Assembly: GCA_012798755.1 (NCBI GenBank)
Contig: JAAZMP010000151.1
Span: 1-46,076, forward strand
Direction: 5' to 3'
Length of the DNA: 46,076 bases
Origin: Bacillota bacterium
GTDB taxonomy: Bacteria > Bacillota > Dethiobacteria > DTU022 > UBA8154
Positions 32,519 to 42,300 of this stretch are shown here, piece after piece; the stretch's first letter is position 1, and each line of letters begins with the position of its first letter. The notes below the pieces were generated by a model, which saw nothing but the letters and a program-made list of their open reading frames with translations, made no database searches and was not told where the DNA came from. The translations under genes were made by a program, and so were the position numbers.

Positions 32519-33025
32519 TTACTTCAAATACCCCCTGCGCCTTAAACCGCGCAGGACCAGCCTTTCCACTTTTCTCACATACATCGTCCCCAAAAATTCC
32601 CGGCGGCTCAAGGGTTGCACCAGAATAGTATATAGTCCTAAACGATTGCCTCCCAGGACATCGGTAAAAACCTGATCCCCAACAACAGCTGCTTGTGAGG
32701 GTTTAACCCCCATTAAATCAAGTGCCTTGCGGAAAGCCCGGCGGCGAGGTTTAACTGCCTTCCAAAATGCCGGAAAATCGAAAAGCTCTGAAAGATCCCG
32801 GCCACGCTGAGAATTGTTATTAGAAACGATACAGGCCCTGAAACCTATTTCCTTGATTTCTTCGATCCATTCTTCAATCTCCGGAAAAACGGTACATTCA
32901 TTCCAGGGCACTAAAGTATTATCGAGATCCAGTATAAGGCCTTTAATTCCCTTACTTTCGAGCCACTGTAAATTTATCTCGTGAATGCCTTCTACATATT
33001 GTTTAGGGCACAGATACTTCCACAT
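32519..33025 (-). CDS. YqeG-family HAD IIIA phosphatase
   Basis: 168 residues. HAD motif I GLILDLDNTLVPWNE (D33, D35), motif II IVSNNNS, motif III with KP and motif IV VVGDQVFTDVLGGNRLG. It matches YqeG/GEP4-like phosphatases; GEP4 acts on phosphatidylglycerophosphate, so a Pgp phosphatase role is possible. In Bacillus it precedes yqeH; here it stands alone. A stem GGTGGC/GCCACC with a 25-base AT loop lies just upstream. Confidence 0.9.
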   Translation of the reverse strand: MWKYLCPKQYVEGIHEINLQWLESKGIKGLILDLDNTLVPWNECTVFPEIEEWIEEIKEIGFRACIVSNNNSQRGRDLSELFDFPAFWKAVKPRRRAFRKALDLMGVKPSQAAVVGDQVFTDVLGGNRLGLYTILVQPLSRREFLGTMYVRKVERLVLRGLRRRGYLK

Positions 33026-33138
33026 CTTTTTTTCCCCCGCCTTACCACGGTGGCAGGATTAAAATAGTAAAATAAAAAAGCCACCATACTCTTTAATAAT
33101 AAGTATACATGCAAAAGCAGTTTCTAACAACAATTGAT

Positions 33139-33843
33139 TCAATTATGGTAGCCTTCCTTATGAAATTCCTCAGCAATTTTGTTTAATGTTTTCTTTTCAA
33201 TCCTGGAAACGTAGGACCGGGAAATACCCAATTGGCCGGCAATTTCCCTTTGGGTATATCTTTTCTTACCTCCCAAGCCATAGCGCATCAGCAAAACTTT
33301 GCGTTCCCTGTCTTTTAATTTTCTAATCACCTTTTTTAGCTTTTCATCGAGGAGGATCAACTCCACCTCATCCAACACTTCATCAGAATTGCCGCACAAA
33401 ACATTTTCCAGGGTGATTTCATTTCCATCTTTATCGACACCAATAGGATCGTGTATAGAAACCTCCCGCCTTATTTTTTTGCTGGCCCTAATATGCATCA
33501 AAATTTCATTTTCTATACATTTAGCAGCGTAAGTTGCCAACCTTGCCCCTTTGGAGCTATCAAAGGTATTAATAGCCTTAATAAGACCGATAGTCCCTAT
33601 GGAAATGAGATCTTCTTTAGTTTCACCTATGTTTTCAAATTTTTTAATCACATGCGCTACCAATCGCAGGTTGTGCTCGATAAGGATTTGTCTGGCATTC
33701 CCATCTCCCTGGCTCAATAAAAACAAAAAATGTTTTTCTTCCTTGGGCTTCAGAGGCTGCGGAAAAGAATCATTGGTAATATAGGAAACAAGAAGCATGA
33801 TGCCCCTTAAAACCAAAGCTGCCGTTGCCAATACAGTAAACAT
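33139..33843 (-). CDS. sigK: RNA polymerase sporulation sigma factor sigma-K, uninterrupted
   Basis: 234 residues. The hydrophobic pro-sequence MFTVLATAALVLRGIMLLVSYITNDSFPQPL leads into region 2 (ARQILIEHNLRLVAHVIKKFENIGETKEDLISIGTIGLIKAI) and region 4 (KLKDRERKVLLMRYGLGGKKRYTQREIAGQLGISRSYVSRIEKK), both very close to Bacillus sigma-K. It runs late mother-cell genes after cleavage by SpoIVFB. The gene is whole: no skin element interrupts it. ATG 33843 follows GGAGG; a longer upstream frame has no likeness. Confidence 0.95.
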   Translation of the reverse strand: MFTVLATAALVLRGIMLLVSYITNDSFPQPLKPKEEKHFLFLLSQGDGNARQILIEHNLRLVAHVIKKFENIGETKEDLISIGTIGLIKAINTFDSSKGARLATYAAKCIENEILMHIRASKKIRREVSIHDPIGVDKDGNEITLENVLCGNSDEVLDEVELILLDEKLKKVIRKLKDRERKVLLMRYGLGGKKRYTQREIAGQLGISRSYVSRIEKKTLNKIAEEFHKEGYHN

Positions 33844-33887
33844 ACCCTTCCTCCATCCTTTAACCATTAAAAAATGATCACTGTATA

Positions 33888-33895
33888 AGTGTATG
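33888..33895 (-). promoter_or_regulatory. Candidate -10 of a sigma-E-type promoter for sigK
   Basis: CATACACT on the reverse strand differs from the sigma-E -10 consensus CATACAAT at one base and lies 45 bases before the ATG. A -35-like AAAATTT lies upstream at about the right distance. Sigma-E with SpoIIID drives sigK in Bacillus. The evidence is weak. Confidence 0.3.
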
Positions 33896-34127
33896 GAGAA
33901 AAGGGAAATTTTGTGCGTGTCCATTTTGAGAAACGCCAGACAGCATGAAAAATCACAGTGTAAAGGGTAACATGGGCTGCTGTCCCGGTAAAGCAAAAGA
34001 GCCCACTGAACAGGTTCTTCCTTGATAAAATTTTTAGCTCCCCACTCTGCTTGAACAAAAAACCTTATACCAAGCGAGAAATTTGCAAGTTTTTGTACAG
34101 CCCCACCTGCAGATTTGGTCCAGGCCT

Positions 34128-34159
34128 AAAAAAGGGGGGCGCAAATTATGTACCCCCCC
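34128..34159 (-). terminator. Rho-independent terminator of the radical SAM gene
   Basis: On the reverse strand a G run pairs with CCCCCC around a loop of about 13 bases, and TTTTTT follows. It lies about 65 bases after the radical SAM stop and before sigK. An AGTGCC/GGCACT inverted repeat lies between. Confidence 0.8.
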
Positions 34160-34223
34160 ATAAATTTCCAACTATTACAGTGCCTATAGTGCCCGGCAAG
34201 AAGCATTTTTGGCACTGCCACTG

Positions 34224-35099
34224 TTAAAGACCGCGTAAAAATTCCGGGCGTATGCGGCGTGTATCCCCGCTGCGGGTTACAGAGCGCAATGACTCCAACA
34301 ACCTTTGCTTATCTTGCGGAAGCGTCCCTTTTAGGGGAAGATAATTGGAAGCATGGTTGCAGCGAAAAATGCAGTTGCTTAGTTCCAAAGGTTCGAGCAT
34401 CATTTCAATCTCTTTGAGCATATCAAACGGTTCCGGAACCTGGAATAACTTTCTTTCTACCTGCCTGGCTATAGGGGTTCCTTCACAAACCATCAATGTC
34501 AACAATCCTAAGTATTCGGGATCAATTTCATTTAAAAGTGTGGCCGTATCGTGAGCATGTTCAGCCATCTTTTCATACCCGCCCAGCCCGTTTATGGCAG
34601 TAACAGAAAGAACAAACCCGGCCTCCCGGCCCTTTTGCCCCGCTTTAATCATTTCGGCCCTGCTGACACCCTTGCGAATCCAAGACAACAATTCTTCATT
34701 TCCCGTCTCCACACCCATGTAAACAATGCCAAGCCCTGCTTCTTTTAATTGCCGGAGCTCTTCCATAGATTTATCTAAAAAATTCTGGGCATTAGCAAAA
34801 ACACCGACCCTCTCCAAAAGAGGAAAGGTTTCATAAAGCTTATCCAACACTGCCAGTAGCTTTTCTGTACCCATAGACATAGCATCACCGTCAGCCAGGA
34901 ATACCCTGTATACTCCTTTTGCATAGCGGGAGGCGGACTTAATATCTTGGAATATCTCTTCCAATTCCCTTTCCCGGTATTTTTTAGTCTTAAAAGAAAT
35001 ACAAAAGGTGCAGCGGTTATGAGAACAACCAATTGTGGCCTGCAATATCAGACTGCCAGCCTCGCTGGGAGGACGGTAAATAGCACCTTCATAACGCAT
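34224..35099 (-). CDS. Radical SAM protein of unknown target
   Basis: 291 residues. The 4Fe-4S site is GCSHNRCTFC with C25, C30 and C33, a C-x4-C-x2-C variant seen in an Elp3/COG1032-like branch. FLADGDAMSMGTEKLLAVLD and YMGVETGNEELLSWIRKGV are the SAM-binding GGE-like and strand-4 motifs of the TIM barrel. AAGGAGG precedes the ATG, with an extended TG-N-TATAAT -10 at 35140-35145 upstream. It stands alone, so its substrate cannot be inferred from context. Confidence 0.87.
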   Translation of the reverse strand: MRYEGAIYRPPSEAGSLILQATIGCSHNRCTFCISFKTKKYRERELEEIFQDIKSASRYAKGVYRVFLADGDAMSMGTEKLLAVLDKLYETFPLLERVGVFANAQNFLDKSMEELRQLKEAGLGIVYMGVETGNEELLSWIRKGVSRAEMIKAGQKGREAGFVLSVTAINGLGGYEKMAEHAHDTATLLNEIDPEYLGLLTLMVCEGTPIARQVERKLFQVPEPFDMLKEIEMMLEPLELSNCIFRCNHASNYLPLKGTLPQDKQRLLESLRSVTRSGDTRRIRPEFLRGL

Positions 35100-35180
35100 A
35101 GTTTAATCTTGCCTCCTTACAAAAAACATTCTCCACAAAATTATATCATAAAACATCCCCACCTGCCGAGTACACAGGTA

Positions 35181-35361
35181 CACAAGGGGACGGTCCTTCT
35201 GTGTTGTTTTGAGCGAGACCCCAAAATTTTTCGTTTCGTTCAAAATAACAAAAATTGACCTGTTTTTATTTTCCTGGAGAACAAACATGGCTAGGAATTT
35301 ACTGCGTTTTTTCTTGGCACTCCCCCTGGCACGCGCGGGGAAGTGTCCCCTCCTTTGTCAT
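35181..35361. repeat. REP-like repeat remnant, same family as at 11.5 kb
   Basis: ACACAAGGGGACGGTCCTTC (35182-35201) shares the GGGGACGGTYCTT core with the inverted repeat at 11455-11724 and is itself an imperfect palindrome (ACACA to TGTGT). A converging GTGTCCCCTCCTTTGT lies at 35343-35358, like the other end. Between them is a short, AT-rich stretch with a GAACGAAACGAA motif on the reverse strand, no coding signal and no transposase. It directly follows addA. Confidence 0.6.
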
Positions 35362-35366
35362 TTCCG

Positions 35367-38300
35367 TTATTTTAGTTCTAATACCTGGCGGCGGTCGAAA
35401 AAGTACAAGTATTTGCCTTTGACTTTTGCTTTCCGGAGTTTTTTTACGGCATGGGAGTAGAGCTCCAGCTGTTGGCGGTAGCGGTTTTTGAGGGTTTCTA
35501 TTTCTAATCCGGTGGTGTTATCTGTCTTGTAGTCGATAATCAACATCCCATCATCGTCCCATACCAGGCAGTCGATCACTCCCTGGATCAGGACACGTTC
35601 GTCACCCGGACAAATATCAGGGTAAAAATCCATGCCATCATCCAAGTTGCTGCCTAAACTACCTTCCCGGTTACAGTTTATGTTGTCTGCCGGGTTGCCT
35701 AAATCGTCTGCCTGGTTATCACCTGGGTTGTCCGCCGGATTATCGCCTGAGTTACCCGCCTGGGTGCCGGCGCTTTCAGGCCAGTCCGGGTAGACCTCTT
35801 TTGCGGGCAAAATCATGCTAAAAGGGATTTCCCGTTCAACCCGCGGGGAAGTGCAAACCTGCTGTCCCAGCGCAGTTTGGAAAAAGCCAACTATGGCTTT
35901 GGGATCTATGGCCATCTTTTCTTCTTCCGTCAAAAGTTCACGCACCACCATATCCTCCAGTTGTTCTACCACATTTCTCTCGTCTAAGGAAGGGCCAAAT
36001 TCAAGGTGCTGCATAACGGTATGATAGGCCGTCCCCCTTTCTGCAGGGGTAAGACCGCCTTTCCCCAGAAAACGGGGGCGCACACCTTGCATGCTCAACA
36101 AAACCGGTGTTTTAAACCAAGGGGCCTCTGTAGCATCCTCACCGGCCAAACCGGCTGACAATAGTTTGCCTAATTCGGTAACGGACATTTTAGCAAAATG
36201 ATCTTGCGCAGCCGGGTAAGGATAGCGCCAGGAAAGACGGCGGGAAACCTCTTCCGCCCATTTCGTACTCAACGGGACAGGTTTCAGATGCAAAACATTT
36301 TCCTGCCACCTTCTCTTTGGACCTTCTTCCTGTGCAGTATCAGTGCTGCCAATAATATCCTGGGGATAAAGAACCTGTATATTCCATGAAGAAGACTCTT
36401 TCTCTTTTAGATACCGATTCTGCCCTTTTTCTGCCTGAAGTTCATGTAGCACGGCAGCCTGGGGATGCCGCAGTAATGCCGGCCCGATCCAGTCCAAAAA
36501 ATTCCTGACCCCGGCACGGTAGTAAGATGGTAATAGCCACTGTTCACTCCGGGAAAAGGCCTCCCAATCGAGTACTTTTTTGCCCATATCTTTTACTGAA
36601 GCAACCAAGATTAGTTTTTCTTTTGCCCGCGTTAGGGCTACATAAAGAACACGCATCTCCTCGGCCAACATTTCTTGTAAAAGACGGCTTTCCAAAGCAA
36701 ACCAGGGTAAAGTGGGATAGACCAGGCGTAATTCGGTGTCCACAAATTTCGGTCCAAAACCCAGTTCCTTATGCAGTAAAAAATTTTGCTGCATATCACG
36801 AAAATTAAATTTTTTGGCCAACCCAGCTACAAAGACCACGGGAAATTCCAGGCCTTTACTTTTATGCACGGTAATGATACGCACCACATTTTCCTGTTCG
36901 CCGAGTGCCCGCGCCGCCTCCAGGTCACCGCCTCTTTCTTTAAGTTTTTCGATGAAGCGTAAGAAACGAAACAGCCCCCGTAAAGAGGCAGCCTCATACT
37001 GGCGAGCGCGATCGTATAGAGCCCTTAGATTGGCCTGCCTCTGGTTTCCTCCCGGCATGCCTCCTACTAAGTCATAATAACCCGTATCGCTGTAGATCTG
37101 CCAGATCAGATCAGCCAGGGAACCCTGCCGGGCCTGATCCTGCCATCTGCGTAGATCTTGCAAAAAAGACTGCAGTTTTTTCCTTATTGGATTATTACTT
37201 GTTTCAGCATCAGCACAGTAATGCTGCAAGGCTTCATAATAATTTACCCCCGGGGCGGCCGTGCGCACCTGTGCTAATTCTTCGGCACTTAGCCCCACCA
37301 ACGGTGAACGTAGCACCGCGACCAAAGGAATTTCTTGGAAAGAATTGTCGATAATCTGCAGCAGGGAAAGCATCACTTCTACCTCTATAGCCTCGAAGTA
37401 GCCCGTCCCCAGTTCTGCGTAGGCCGGTATCCCAGCAAGACGCAGCTCCTCCAAAATGGGCACGGCCAAGTTTGGAGTCGATCGCAGCAGAATAACCATA
37501 TCGCGGTACCTTACAGGGCGCTGTTTTTCCGTCTCGCGATCTAAGACAAATAATGGCTCATTTCCATCTTCCCCCAAAAGTTCCTTGATTTTTTTGGCCA
37601 GCAGACGCCCTTCCAGACTGGCCATTTCTAGTTCTTCTACAACTTCCGGCTGGGTGTAAAGCGTAGCATCGTCATCATTGTCTTCACCTTCAGCCGATAT
37701 AAAAACAGCCTCCACGGCGAAGGGGTTTTTTTCCTCCTCCGGGACAGGCGGATAGGAAGCCCCATAATATAAACGGGCTTTTTGGTCATATTCTATTTCT
37801 CCAATTTTTTCATCCATAATCTGGTTGAAAAGAAAATTCACCCCGGCCAGGATCTCGCTGCGGCTGCGAAAATTGCGCGTAAGGGCAATGCATTCTCCGG
37901 CAGTAAACCTTTCTGTAAAATTACGCATTTTGCGCAAAAAAAGTTCCGGTTCAGCTAGGCGAAAACGATAAATACTCTGCTTGACATCCCCAACCATGAA
38001 AAGGTTCCCCCCTGGTCCCGGCCGGGAAACAAGGTTCAATATCGCCTCCTGCACCAGGTTTATGTCCTGATACTCATCTACCAATACCCCGGCAAATTTC
38101 TTTCTGTACTCCAAAGCAGCCTCTGAAGGCTGCAGAGAATCCGGCGCAGTATCAGGCTGGCTCAAAATCTGGAGGGCATAGTGTTCCAAGTCAGAAAAAT
38201 CGGCAAATCCCTTTTCACTTTTCGCCTCGCGGTAACGTTCCCCAAAAGAAAGAACGAGATCCACAAGGGCCTCCAGCAAAGGAACCAGCCGTTTCAAATC

Positions 38301-39332
38301 TTCCAGCTGTTCGTCCAAAGGCCGCTGAAAAAGTTCTTCCTTAATCTTTTTTAGTTCTGCCTTACAATTATCCCGCATTTTAGTTGCCTGATTTTTTAAA
38401 AGAGGATCATATAGATCGCCGGTGCAGGAAGAAAATCTACCGAAAACGGGCTCCTGCAAGGCCATAAACAAATCCTGCCACGAATTGGAATAGTAAATTT
38501 CTCTTATTTCTTTAACTGTTTCAAGGGACGCACGCAGACTTTCTTCGTAAGGTGCCGGACCCCGGGGCATTTGGGCAATTTTCACGGCCTCCTGCAGCTG
38601 CCCCATGATACTTTCCAACCGCAGGCCGCATTTCCACAGCAGTTCCTGTACCCAAGGGTTTTGCTCCAATTCGGCGACATCCTCGATGCGGAAGGCATCC
38701 ACATTTTTTTGCAACCAGGCAGCAGGTTGGGTATGGCTCCTGGAAAAATCATAAAGTCGCCGCACCAGCAACTGTAAAGGGTTGTCTCCACGATCACTGC
38801 TATAAATATCCACCAGGCGGTAAAAGGGGCTTTCCGCCTCTTCATTATCATAATATTCCTCCAGAACTTCTTCCAAAACCTCCTGTCGCAAAAGTTCGGC
38901 CTCTGTTTCATCCAGAACCCTAAAAGAAGGATTCAAATCCTGCAGGTAATAATAGTTTTTAATTACTTCCAGGCAAAAAGAATGGACGGTGCTTATCGAA
39001 GCCTTGTTAAGTAACAGCAGCTGGCGTCGCAAATGAGTAAGATACGGCTTTTCTTTAATAGCCTTCTCCAAAGCCACACCGATGCGTTGTTTCATTTCCG
39101 CTGCAGCGGCGTTGGTGAAAGTAACAACCAAGAGCCGATCTATGTCTACGGGGGCATCCTCATCACTGATCATTTGCAGTACACGTTCCACCAGCACCCT
39201 GGTTTTTCCCGAACCGGCACCGGCTGTCACCAGGGCGTTTTCGCCCCGGAAAGCAATAGCCCGCCACTGTTCTTCCGTCCAGATACTGCCTTCTGGTTTA
39301 GGCGGAATTTCAAACGGTTTACCGTGTGTCAT
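35367..39332 (-). CDS. addA: ATP-dependent helicase/nuclease subunit A (AddA)
   Basis: 1321 residues, slightly long. UvrD-type helicase motifs: TEEQWRAIAFRGENALVTAGAGSGKTRVLVERV (Q motif, Walker A), VDEYQDINLVQEAIL (Walker B), GDVKQSIYRFR, TRNFRSR, HKSKGLEFPVVFVAGL and YVALTRAKEKLILV. The C-terminal RecB-type nuclease has IIDYKTD. With AddB it processes double-strand breaks and regulates at Chi. An Asn/Asp/Gly-rich imperfect repeat (SGDNPADNPGDNQADD and on) sits inside the nuclease domain, encoded near 35650-35775. ATG 39332 follows AAGGAGG and overlaps addB by 14 bases. Confidence 0.96.
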   Translation of the reverse strand: MTHGKPFEIPPKPEGSIWTEEQWRAIAFRGENALVTAGAGSGKTRVLVERVLQMISDEDAPVDIDRLLVVTFTNAAAAEMKQRIGVALEKAIKEKPYLTHLRRQLLLLNKASISTVHSFCLEVIKNYYYLQDLNPSFRVLDETEAELLRQEVLEEVLEEYYDNEEAESPFYRLVDIYSSDRGDNPLQLLVRRLYDFSRSHTQPAAWLQKNVDAFRIEDVAELEQNPWVQELLWKCGLRLESIMGQLQEAVKIAQMPRGPAPYEESLRASLETVKEIREIYYSNSWQDLFMALQEPVFGRFSSCTGDLYDPLLKNQATKMRDNCKAELKKIKEELFQRPLDEQLEDLKRLVPLLEALVDLVLSFGERYREAKSEKGFADFSDLEHYALQILSQPDTAPDSLQPSEAALEYRKKFAGVLVDEYQDINLVQEAILNLVSRPGPGGNLFMVGDVKQSIYRFRLAEPELFLRKMRNFTERFTAGECIALTRNFRSRSEILAGVNFLFNQIMDEKIGEIEYDQKARLYYGASYPPVPEEEKNPFAVEAVFISAEGEDNDDDATLYTQPEVVEELEMASLEGRLLAKKIKELLGEDGNEPLFVLDRETEKQRPVRYRDMVILLRSTPNLAVPILEELRLAGIPAYAELGTGYFEAIEVEVMLSLLQIIDNSFQEIPLVAVLRSPLVGLSAEELAQVRTAAPGVNYYEALQHYCADAETSNNPIRKKLQSFLQDLRRWQDQARQGSLADLIWQIYSDTGYYDLVGGMPGGNQRQANLRALYDRARQYEAASLRGLFRFLRFIEKLKERGGDLEAARALGEQENVVRIITVHKSKGLEFPVVFVAGLAKKFNFRDMQQNFLLHKELGFGPKFVDTELRLVYPTLPWFALESRLLQEMLAEEMRVLYVALTRAKEKLILVASVKDMGKKVLDWEAFSRSEQWLLPSYYRAGVRNFLDWIGPALLRHPQAAVLHELQAEKGQNRYLKEKESSSWNIQVLYPQDIIGSTDTAQEEGPKRRWQENVLHLKPVPLSTKWAEEVSRRLSWRYPYPAAQDHFAKMSVTELGKLLSAGLAGEDATEAPWFKTPVLLSMQGVRPRFLGKGGLTPAERGTAYHTVMQHLEFGPSLDERNVVEQLEDMVVRELLTEEEKMAIDPKAIVGFFQTALGQQVCTSPRVEREIPFSMILPAKEVYPDWPESAGTQAGNSGDNPADNPGDNQADDLGNPADNINCNREGSLGSNLDDGMDFYPDICPGDERVLIQGVIDCLVWDDDGMLIIDYKTDNTTGLEIETLKNRYRQQLELYSHAVKKLRKAKVKGKYLYFFDRRQVLELK

Positions 39333-42300
39333 CGCCGGTTCCTCCTTCTGTACCCTGGCTTTCCCCAAGAAGTTGCCAGACTTCTTCTTTTACTAATTTT
39401 TTTAACAGGCGGTACCTATTTCCCTTCAGGGAGATATCAAACTGGCAGATCGCCTTATAGGGACAATATGTACAAGCTATGTTTTTGGCCAGGCGATAAG
39501 GGCTGATCCCTACCTCCCCTGAAATTATGGTTTTAGCGGCATCTTTGATCAGCTGGCGCATATGCGCAAACAAAAGCCTCAGTTTTTCAGCAGTTATTGT
39601 GGCGGAATTCGCGTAAAATCCGCCTTTGGCCTTGAGTGCTACGGGAATTATCTCTGAATACCCCTTTTGCAAGCTGCTGTCCATCAAGCGCACTACATCT
39701 AAATCTTCCAGCACCAACCCGGCCATTTTATATTCCTTGCGTATCTTTTGTTCAACTTCCTCCATCGTCCAAGGTTCACGGTTGCTTATCAGTGGGGTAT
39801 GGACACGAAAATAAAGTGCGCCAGCGGGCAGAACCGCTTCTTTTAGCCATGCCGGAGCCCGGGCTGACACAACATCCAGGTAAACCAGCAACTGCAGCGT
39901 CAGGCCATAAAAAACCTCCGGCAGCGAAAGCTTGGCTTTTCCGGATTTGTAATCGATCACCCGCAGGTAGGCCTGTCCCCTGCTGTCCCGCGCCAGATCC
40001 ACCCGATCAATACGCCCGATCAATTCCACCTTAAAGCCACCCTCCAATTCAAAGACAATACCAGGCAGCCCCCTTCCCGGGCCGAAGGCAAGCTCCAATC
40101 CCGCGGGCCTAAATTTACTGTGCCGGGCCTGTTCCCCCAAGATTAAAGCGGTCTGGCTCACTGTCTCTTTAAATTTTTCAGCAAGATAGCGGTTGCGGTT
40201 GGAACTTAAAAGGATCTCTTTTTGCAACCTTGGTACCAGGCGTTCTACTTCTGAAACGGCCAACTGCAAACAGCTTTCTTCATCCAATTTTCCCCAATCC
40301 AGTCCTTTTTTCTGAAGGGTCACCGCAAAATTGCGCAAGGCCGCATGGAAAAAGCGTCCGATATCCGGCAAATCCAAGCGGTAAATCTGCCTTTCCTTAA
40401 GGCGTAAACCATAGGAGAGAAAGTGAGCAAAGGGGCATTTCCGGAATTCTTCCAACCGGGAAACACTTGCCCTCAATGTTTTTCCATAAATTTGCAGGCT
40501 TGTTTCAGCCGCCAGCGGGCTTTCGCGGTTTTCGTAAAAAATCCCCCCTAAAAGCAGGCCAGCCAATTGCCGAAATGTTTTATCCCGGGCATACCAATTG
40601 TAAACTTCCCACCAAAAAGGGGGGATTTTTTCTCCCTTTTTCCAGCGGCCTAGCTGTACAGCAAGATGGGAAAGGGTTCTTCGGGGATGAGATATATACT
40701 GCAAAAAATGCTCCTCTTTTTCTTGTTCTTTTTGCTTTTCATCTTCTGCAAACTCCGGTTCAGCCGTGAGCAGTTCCTCCTGCAAGGAAGGAAACAATTC
40801 TTTTAGATGAGTAACAAGCAACGAAGGAACAAGCGCTCTGCCATCCTCATCGGCCAGGGAATAGCTTACCCGCAGGCCCTGGGAAGCACGGGTCAACACC
40901 ATGTATGTAAGGAACTGTTCATCTAGCAAGCGCCGCCGACTCCCCGGGGCCATTTCTAGCCCCCAATCGTTCAAGGCCTCCCGCTCTTCTTCGGAAAAAA
41001 TACCGTCTTCTCTGGGACGTGAGGGCAAAGCCCCATCGTTTACCCCTAAAAGAAAAACATACCGGGCTGCATCGGGCCTGCTCCTATCCACGTCGCCGAC
41101 AAAAACCTGATCCAGCGAAGGCGGGACAAGGCTCAAACGCAAAGCCTCCAACCCAGCCTCCACAATGCCGGCAAAAAGTTTCATCGAAAGTGTCTCTTCA
41201 CCCATAAGTTCCACCAGCTGGTCCATCAGTTCTACAATTCCCTTATAAACCTGCCGATGTTCCCGGACTTTTTCCGGATTGCCGTCTTTTTGGGCCAGTT
41301 TGCTCCAAAATTCTAGGCGCCCGGCAACATCTATCTGAGCCAATAGCCCGTAAAGGGCCGCTGTTTTCTCCCGGGCTGTTTTAGCCACCCGAAAATTTTC
41401 CTGAAAATCTGCCAGCGGTGTGCTCACCATTGCTCTCATTTCGTTAATCTTATCGAGAAAAGCCTTTTCACTTGCCGAAGGTTTGTCCCCTTCATGATCC
41501 TGTTCCTCCAAGGTATCCCTACGCCGGTATTCCCAAGGTTCCTCCCGTTGCCAGGCTGCAGCACCCCGGATGCCATAGGCAAGGACATAATTTTCCAGCC
41601 TGTCGGCCCATTCCCGCCATTTTGCGTTATCCTCCTCTCCCCGTTCTAAGGGAAAAAGAAATTCTGTCTTAATGCAACGAAAAACAGCCTCATAACGCCA
41701 ATTATGGTTTACCACCTCCATGGCCGAACGGATAAATTCCACCAGCGGATGATGTATAACACCACGTTTCCGATCGTGGAAAAAAGGAATCCGGTAATCG
41801 GAAAAGACAGTGGAGATAATATCCCGATAGTCATCCGGACTGCAGGCAATCACGACCATATCCCGCCAGCGGCAATCCTCATCTCTTACCAAAGCAATTA
41901 TTTCCCGGGCCAGGGATTCCACCTCACAGCGCCGGTTGGGCGCCGCCGCCAGCCGCAACGCCTCCACCCTGCACCCAAAGGGTTTAAGGGGGTAACTTTG
42001 CAAATTTTTTTCCAGGTGAACCAGGTCAGGGTTGGCCGCAAAACGAGAAGAGGTGTCTCTTTCCAGAAATATTTTTTCCACCGGGATTTTCCGCGCCCTG
42101 GCCCGCTGCTGTAATCTTTGGCAGGTTATAGCTGCCGGGTAAAAAGGATCCAGCTCATCCACCTTCTCCCCGGGAAGGCAATCCCTATCCAAGCAGATAG
42201 TAACAGTGACACGGCTGCAAAAGTTAAAAAGTTCCTCCAACACCTGGTACTCCTGGATCGTGAAACCATAAAAACCGTCTACCCAGATTTCGGCCCCTTT

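Noticed and set aside
33050-33110. GGTGGC/GCCACC stem upstream of yqeG as a riboswitch
   Set aside because: Only one stem with a 25-base AT-rich loop; no known riboswitch core.
33139-33843. skin-type prophage interruption of sigK
   Set aside because: The sigma-K frame is continuous from the pro-sequence through region 4.
35650-35775. Possible CRISPR-like repeats
   Set aside because: The repeats are short, imperfect, in frame within addA, and lack regular spacers.
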